From positions 1 to 9,909 of the forward strand of contig CANOFI010000068.1 in the NCBI GenBank assembly GCA_947565255.1: a stretch of 9,909 nucleotides of DNA. Reading direction: 5' to 3'. Below are positions 6,562-9,909 of this stretch, piece by piece; position 1 is the stretch's first letter; the number at the start of each line of letters is the position of its first letter. A program made the translations under genes and the position numbers. This DNA is from an uncultured Lachnospiraceae bacterium. GTDB lineage: Bacteria > Bacillota > Clostridia > Lachnospirales > Lachnospiraceae. Below the pieces are notes generated by a model. It saw nothing but the letters and a program-made list of their open reading frames with translations. It was not told where the DNA came from and did not search any database.

Positions 6562-7624
6562 AATGAAGCGTCTTATGCAGCTGCTGGAGCAGGAAAAAAT
6601 AGATGCGGTGCTGGTGGCACAGCGTTATAATATCCGGTATTTCAGCGGATTTACCGGAGATACGGCGTATCTCTATATTTCGAAAAAAAGACAGGTGCTT
6701 ATGACGGATTCACGTTATACGGTCTGGGCGAAGGAGGAGGTAAAGGATTTTGAGATTTTTCAGACAGACCGTGCGGTGTCGTACCAGGAAAAGACAAGGC
6801 AGCTGGCAGAGGAAGAAAAGATACAGTGCATCGGGTTTGAGAATCACGCAATGATTTACAGCGATGTACAGGCCTTCCGGGCAAAGCTTCCCGATATTGC
6901 GTGGCTTGAACTGGATAAAAAATTAGAACGGCTCCGCTGCATCAAGGATGCTTCGGAGCTGGAATGTATTGCAAAGGCAGAGGCCATCGGTGACCATGCA
7001 TTTTCGCACATTTTAAAAGAGCTTTGTGTGGGAATGACGGAAAAAGAAGCAGCATGGGAAATTGAATGTGCCATGAGAAAATACGGTGCGGAGGGTCTGA
7101 GCTTTGAAACGATAGCGGTTTTTGGAAAAAGAACGGCCATGCCCCATGCAGTGCCGGGAGATGCCAGACTGCAGAAAGGCGATTTTGTTGTTATGGATTT
7201 CGGGTGCATATATCATGGGTACTGCTCTGATATGACGAGAACAGTGGTCATGGGAGAGGCATCCGGGCGTCAGAAGGATATTTATGAGACGGTATTAAGG
7301 GCGCAGCTTGCGGCGTTATCAGCAATAAAAAGCGGAATGCGCTGCTGTGATGCGGATGCTGCGGCAAGGAACCAGATTGAAAAAGCCGGATACGGACAAT
7401 ATTTCGGCCATGGGCTGGGACACAGTGTGGGCCTGTTTATTCATGAATTTCCGGCGTTGTCTCCTAAGGAGGAGATGGTTTTGCAGGAGGGGATGACAGA
7501 GACAGTGGAACCCGGCATATATATCCCGGATTTCGGCGGAGTCCGGATTGAGGATCTGGTCGTTGTAACCCGGAACGGATGTGAAAATCTGACAAAATCT
7601 CCAAAAGAATTGATACAATTGTAA
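6551..7624 (+). CDS. M24-family Xaa-Pro peptidase (aminopeptidase P / prolidase-like)
   Basis: This is a cytoplasmic metallopeptidase of 357 residues, expected to cleave peptides at an N-terminal Xaa-Pro bond. Residues 1 to about 130 form a creatinase-like N-terminal domain (note the NIRYFSGFTGD and DSRYT segments). The C-terminal pita-bread domain carries all five metal ligands: Asp216, Asp227, His291, Glu320 and Glu334. It also has the supporting His287 and His298 of the GHGLGHSVGLFIHE stretch. The length fits the short Firmicute enzyme known as YqhT in B. subtilis, which also sits immediately before efp. Aminopeptidase P versus dipeptidase activity cannot be told from sequence. The start overlaps aroK by 11 nt. 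GTG 6548 and ATG 6563 are alternative starts, with AAAGGA at 6536-6541 serving the ATG at 6551 at 9-nt spacing. Confidence 0.92.
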   Translation: MNARMKRLMQLLEQEKIDAVLVAQRYNIRYFSGFTGDTAYLYISKKRQVLMTDSRYTVWAKEEVKDFEIFQTDRAVSYQEKTRQLAEEEKIQCIGFENHAMIYSDVQAFRAKLPDIAWLELDKKLERLRCIKDASELECIAKAEAIGDHAFSHILKELCVGMTEKEAAWEIECAMRKYGAEGLSFETIAVFGKRTAMPHAVPGDARLQKGDFVVMDFGCIYHGYCSDMTRTVVMGEASGRQKDIYETVLRAQLAALSAIKSGMRCCDADAAARNQIEKAGYGQYFGHGLGHSVGLFIHEFPALSPKEEMVLQEGMTETVEPGIYIPDFGGVRIEDLVVVTRNGCENLTKSPKELIQL

Positions 7625-7642
7625 TATTTTTGAAAAAAGTAG

Positions 7643-7671
7643 TTGAAAATGTATGGGAAATATTATAGAAT
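7643..7671 (+). promoter_or_regulatory. Sigma-A-type promoter for efp
   Basis: TTGAAA (7643-7648) and TAGAAT (7666-7671) are separated by an ideal 17 nt, which predicts a start near 7678 and a leader of about 90 nt. The -10 is embedded in a 17-bp inverted repeat, ATATTATAGAATAATAT (7660-7676), with 7-bp arms. TATAGA at 7664 and 7674 are other possible -10 hexamers. The leader contains CCCGGG (7704-7709) but I see no riboswitch or T-box motif. Confidence 0.7.
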
Positions 7672-7769
7672 AATATAGAAATAGTGTCTTTACGGTCAGA
7701 TAGCCCGGGAGCTTGCGGCAAAGGGAGTAAGACGCATTCGATGAGTGAAAATGAAGGAGGAATATCAGC

Positions 7770-8327
7770 ATGATATCAGCAGGAGATTTCAGAAATGGAA
7801 TTACAATAGAATTGGATAATAATGTTTATCAGATTATTGAATTTCAGCATGTGAAGCCTGGAAAGGGTGCTGCATTTGTAAGAACCAAGTTGAAAAATAT
7901 CAAAAACGGAGGTGTGGTTGAGAAGACGTTTCGTCCGACGGAGAAGTGTCCTCAGGCACATATCGACAGAAAGGATATGCAGTATTTATATTCGGACGGT
8001 GATTTGTATAATTTTATGGATACGGAGACGTATGAGCAGATTGCCCTAGATGCAGCTTCGATTGGGGATGCGCTCAAGTTTGTAAAAGAGAACGATACGG
8101 TAAAAGTATGTTCGCACAAGGGAAGTGTATTTGCGGTTGAGCCGCCGTTGTTTGTGGAACTGGAGGTAACACAGACAGAACCGGGTGTGAAGGGCGATAC
8201 GGCCACAGGAGCAACGAAGCCGGCTGTTGTGGAGACTGGGGCGACGGTATATGTACCTTTGTTTGTAAATCAGAATGATGTTATCAAGATTGATACAAGA
8301 ACCGGGGAGTACCTGTCCAGAGTATAA
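7770..8327 (+). CDS. efp: Translation elongation factor P
   Basis: This is a 185-residue protein, the standard EF-P length, which binds the ribosome between the P and E sites and relieves stalling at consecutive prolines. The KOW-like N-terminal domain (about 1-64) carries the PGKGAA loop with Lys32 at the tip, the position that is modified in some bacteria and reaches the peptidyl-transferase centre. Two OB-type domains follow. The C-terminal IKIDTRTGEYLSRV ending is the family signature. AAGGAGG at 7754-7760 lies 9 nt before the ATG. The gene has its own promoter after the peptidase gene and is followed by a terminator-like hairpin, so it can be expressed as a single-gene unit. This is consistent with the constitutive need for EF-P. 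Which Lys32 modification enzyme is used is not shown in this window. Confidence 0.97.
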   Translation: MISAGDFRNGITIELDNNVYQIIEFQHVKPGKGAAFVRTKLKNIKNGGVVEKTFRPTEKCPQAHIDRKDMQYLYSDGDLYNFMDTETYEQIALDAASIGDALKFVKENDTVKVCSHKGSVFAVEPPLFVELEVTQTEPGVKGDTATGATKPAVVETGATVYVPLFVNQNDVIKIDTRTGEYLSRV

Positions 8328-8339
8328 TTGTTATTTCTC

Positions 8340-8383
8340 ACAGCAGAGTCCTAAAATTACTGTTTTTAGGACTCTGCTGTTTT
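8340..8383 (+). terminator. Rho-independent terminator-like hairpin after efp
   Basis: A perfect 17-bp stem pairs 8340-8356 with 8364-8380 around a 7-nt loop (TTACTGT). The run of T after the stem is short: TTTT at 8380-8383, counting the last stem base. It begins 13 nt after the efp stop codon. No T-run follows on the opposite strand, so it should act only rightward. The weak T-run and the start of the next gene 14 nt later suggest partial read-through. Confidence 0.8.
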
Positions 8384-8397
8384 GAGGTATCTTTAAC

Positions 8398-9909
8398 ATG
8401 GCAAAAAAGAAAAGAACAAGACAATCGAATAGAGAATATCACGAAAGAATTCGCAGGCAGAAGTATCAGGAGAGGCAGTCTGCTGAGGATATGCATTTCC
8501 GGATTCTTCCGGAGTTCGGAAACAGCCGGGAAAAACCGTCTGCCGGACCGCAAAAAAAAACAGCCGGGCATCAGTCAGTACAGAATACAAAAAAACAAAA
8601 AAAACGGGTGCCGGCTGCAGGACAGGCACAAAGAAAGAAAAAAGAGCCGGCAGCTGCAGTCCGCCGTACCCATACATATGAGGAGACACCCAGAAGAGAA
8701 AGACGCACCTCCCCGCAGGATATGCCGAGGCGGAAAGAGGAAACACATACATCTTCGCAGAATGTTTCCGGCAAGCGCAAAAACAGGGTGTATTTTGATT
8801 ATACGCTTGTCTTTATTGTGCTGTTTCTCGTTTTGTTTGGCCTGCTGATGCTGTACACGGCGAGCATATATACGGACAATTTTTTTCGCAGACAGTGTAT
8901 TTTTGGCGCTCTTGGTGTAGTTGCCATGGTTGTTTTTTCAAAGATTGACTATCATTTGTATGTAAAGAAGCCGGTTTTAATTTTAATTATCGCTGGATCC
9001 ATTATTTCAGTGCTTCTGGTGAAGACACCGCTTGGAGTGAATTTAAACGGAGCGACAAGGTGGATTAAAATCGGGCCTGCACAGTTTCAGCCTGCAGAAA
9101 TCTTTAAGATTGGCGTGATTTTGGTAAATGCTTTCTTGATTAACAAATTGAGCCGTATCATTGACAGAATACAGGTGATAGCTGTTTTTGCACTGATGGC
9201 AATTCTGGAAATGCTTTTGATTTTAAAGGTTACGGATAATTTAAGCTCCGGTCTGATTATTGGATTGATTACCGTGCTGATGGTATTTGTGGCTTATCCC
9301 GGATACAAGTGGTTTATCGTGGGAGGAATCGGCATGGCCGGGGTAGCGACGGCTTATATCCAGTATGTGCTGCATTATGCAGACCCGAATGATAATTTCC
9401 GGTATGTGCGTATTTTCGCATGGCTTGCGCCGGAAAAGCTGGCGGACCAGAGCAAGGTATACCAGACCTCCCAGGCATTGTATTCCATAGGCTCCGGCGG
9501 ATTGTGGGGGAAAGGACTGGGTGCAGGAATCCAGAAAATGATTTTGCCGGAAGCAATGAATGATATGATTTTCGCAATTATCTGTGAAGAGCTTGGCATG
9601 ATAGGAGCCTGTCTGGTGCTCGTTATGTTTGCAATTTTATTGTACAGGCTGATGTTTATCGCTAAAAATTCAAAAGATTTGCTGGGCGGCATGATTGTCA
9701 CAGGAATTTTTGCCCACCTGATGCTGCAGGTTATTTTAAATGTGGGAGTTGTAACAAATCTGCTCCCCTCTACCGGCGTGATACTTCCGTTTATCAGCTA
9801 CGGCGGAACGGCGCTGATCCTTTTAATGGCTGAAGTGGGAATTGCGTTAAATGTCAGCAGACAGATTGATTTTGAAACACCAAAATTAGTGCGGCGAAAA
9901 AAACAAAAG
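8398..9909 (+). CDS. FtsW/RodA/SpoVE-family (SEDS) peptidoglycan polymerase with long basic N-terminal tail, partial
   Basis: The frame is open for 504 codons from ATG 8398 to the last base of the window with no stop, so the 3' end is missing, though the conserved domain looks complete. Residues 1-129 are a hydrophilic tail rich in Lys and Arg (about 37 basic against about 14 acidic). From about residue 133 to 486 there are roughly ten membrane segments of a SEDS protein. Recognisable features are LNGATRWIKIGP (217-228) and QPAEIFKIG (231-239), then GSGGLWGKGLG (366-376). LPEAMNDMIFAIICEELG (383-400) has presumed catalytic Asp389; Met387-Asn388 replace the usual His-Thr. The PSTGVILPFISYGGTA signature is at 457-472. 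SEDS proteins polymerise lipid II with a partner class B PBP. FtsW, RodA and SpoVE cannot be separated here; the sequence looks FtsW/SpoVE-like. A GAGG at 8384-8387 is 10 nt before the ATG. No promoter fits between the hairpin and the start. Confidence 0.88.
   Translation, partial: MAKKKRTRQSNREYHERIRRQKYQERQSAEDMHFRILPEFGNSREKPSAGPQKKTAGHQSVQNTKKQKKRVPAAGQAQRKKKEPAAAVRRTHTYEETPRRERRTSPQDMPRRKEETHTSSQNVSGKRKNRVYFDYTLVFIVLFLVLFGLLMLYTASIYTDNFFRRQCIFGALGVVAMVVFSKIDYHLYVKKPVLILIIAGSIISVLLVKTPLGVNLNGATRWIKIGPAQFQPAEIFKIGVILVNAFLINKLSRIIDRIQVIAVFALMAILEMLLILKVTDNLSSGLIIGLITVLMVFVAYPGYKWFIVGGIGMAGVATAYIQYVLHYADPNDNFRYVRIFAWLAPEKLADQSKVYQTSQALYSIGSGGLWGKGLGAGIQKMILPEAMNDMIFAIICEELGMIGACLVLVMFAILLYRLMFIAKNSKDLLGGMIVTGIFAHLMLQVILNVGVVTNLLPSTGVILPFISYGGTALILLMAEVGIALNVSRQIDFETPKLVRRKKQK
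8552..8604 (+). repeat. Cluster of three poly-A tracts inside the SEDS N-terminal tail
   Basis: Homopolymer runs of nine (8552-8560), seven (8589-8595) and eight (8597-8604) adenines encode lysine-rich segments around residues 52-69. Runs of this length are prone to polymerase slippage. Any length change not divisible by three would shift the frame and cut off the membrane domain. Whether this is used biologically is unknown; it may only reflect lysine codon choice (AAA). Confidence 0.8.

Noticed and set aside
8338..8780. Hydrophobic, Phe/Leu-rich minus-strand frames opposite the SEDS N-terminal tail, which could look like small membrane proteins
   Set aside because: Phe-rich runs are the complement of AAA lysine codons on the + strand. 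The + strand frame continues unbroken into a clear SEDS domain, so the + strand reading is preferred.
127..9701. Many minus-strand open frames of 60-150 codons throughout the window
   Set aside because: Each lies opposite a well-supported + strand gene or spacer, none has a recognisable domain, and their composition mirrors the complementary codons. They are shadows.

Overview
The window reads as an ordinary chromosomal segment of a low-to-mid-GC Firmicute, most likely a spore-forming or formerly spore-forming Clostridium relative such as a Lachnospiraceae member. The support is strong AGGAGG-type ribosome binding sites on nearly every gene, a YlmC/YmxH-family sporulation protein, nrdR, yqeG, and the Bacillus/Clostridium-type grouping of aromatic-pathway genes with an M24 peptidase and efp. 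The genus cannot be fixed from sequence reading alone. All ten genes I accept lie on the + strand; the minus strand carries only shadow ORFs.

Layout. (1) Positions 58-3547 hold two overlapping half-transporter genes that encode a heterodimeric ABC exporter. The first subunit has the degenerate nucleotide site and the second the catalytically complete one. A 17-bp inverted repeat in front of the pair could be an operator. (2) Positions 3548-3758 are non-coding, with an imperfect terminal inverted repeat enclosing short AT-rich tandem repeats, resembling a small MITE-like remnant. (3) Positions 3759-7624 hold ylmC-like, nrdR, yqeG, aroE, aroK and an Xaa-Pro-type peptidase. A strong sigma-A promoter lies between ylmC and nrdR, and from nrdR onward the genes are tightly packed (gaps of 12-15 nt, then an overlap), so they probably form one operon. 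(4) Positions 7625-7769 carry a clear promoter and a roughly 90-nt leader for efp. (5) After efp (7770-8327) comes a perfect 17-bp terminator-like hairpin, and only 14 nt later a SEDS-family (FtsW/RodA/SpoVE) gene. That gene is open to the window's last base and has an unusually long basic N-terminal tail.

How the genes work together. AroE and AroK catalyse consecutive steps of the shikimate pathway. NrdR controls ribonucleotide reductase genes elsewhere and may control its own promoter here, where a 16-bp palindrome resembling an NrdR box overlaps the -10. YqeG, EF-P and the peptidase are housekeeping factors for ribosome/GTPase-linked functions, polyproline translation and peptide turnover. 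The SEDS protein belongs to peptidoglycan synthesis. I see no phage, insertion sequence, CRISPR, toxin-antitoxin or defence system, and nothing that amounts to a clearly new system. The items most worth a second look are the nrdR promoter palindrome, the 3548-3687 repeat element, and the N-terminal extension of the SEDS gene with its three long A-tracts and the hairpin just in front of it.
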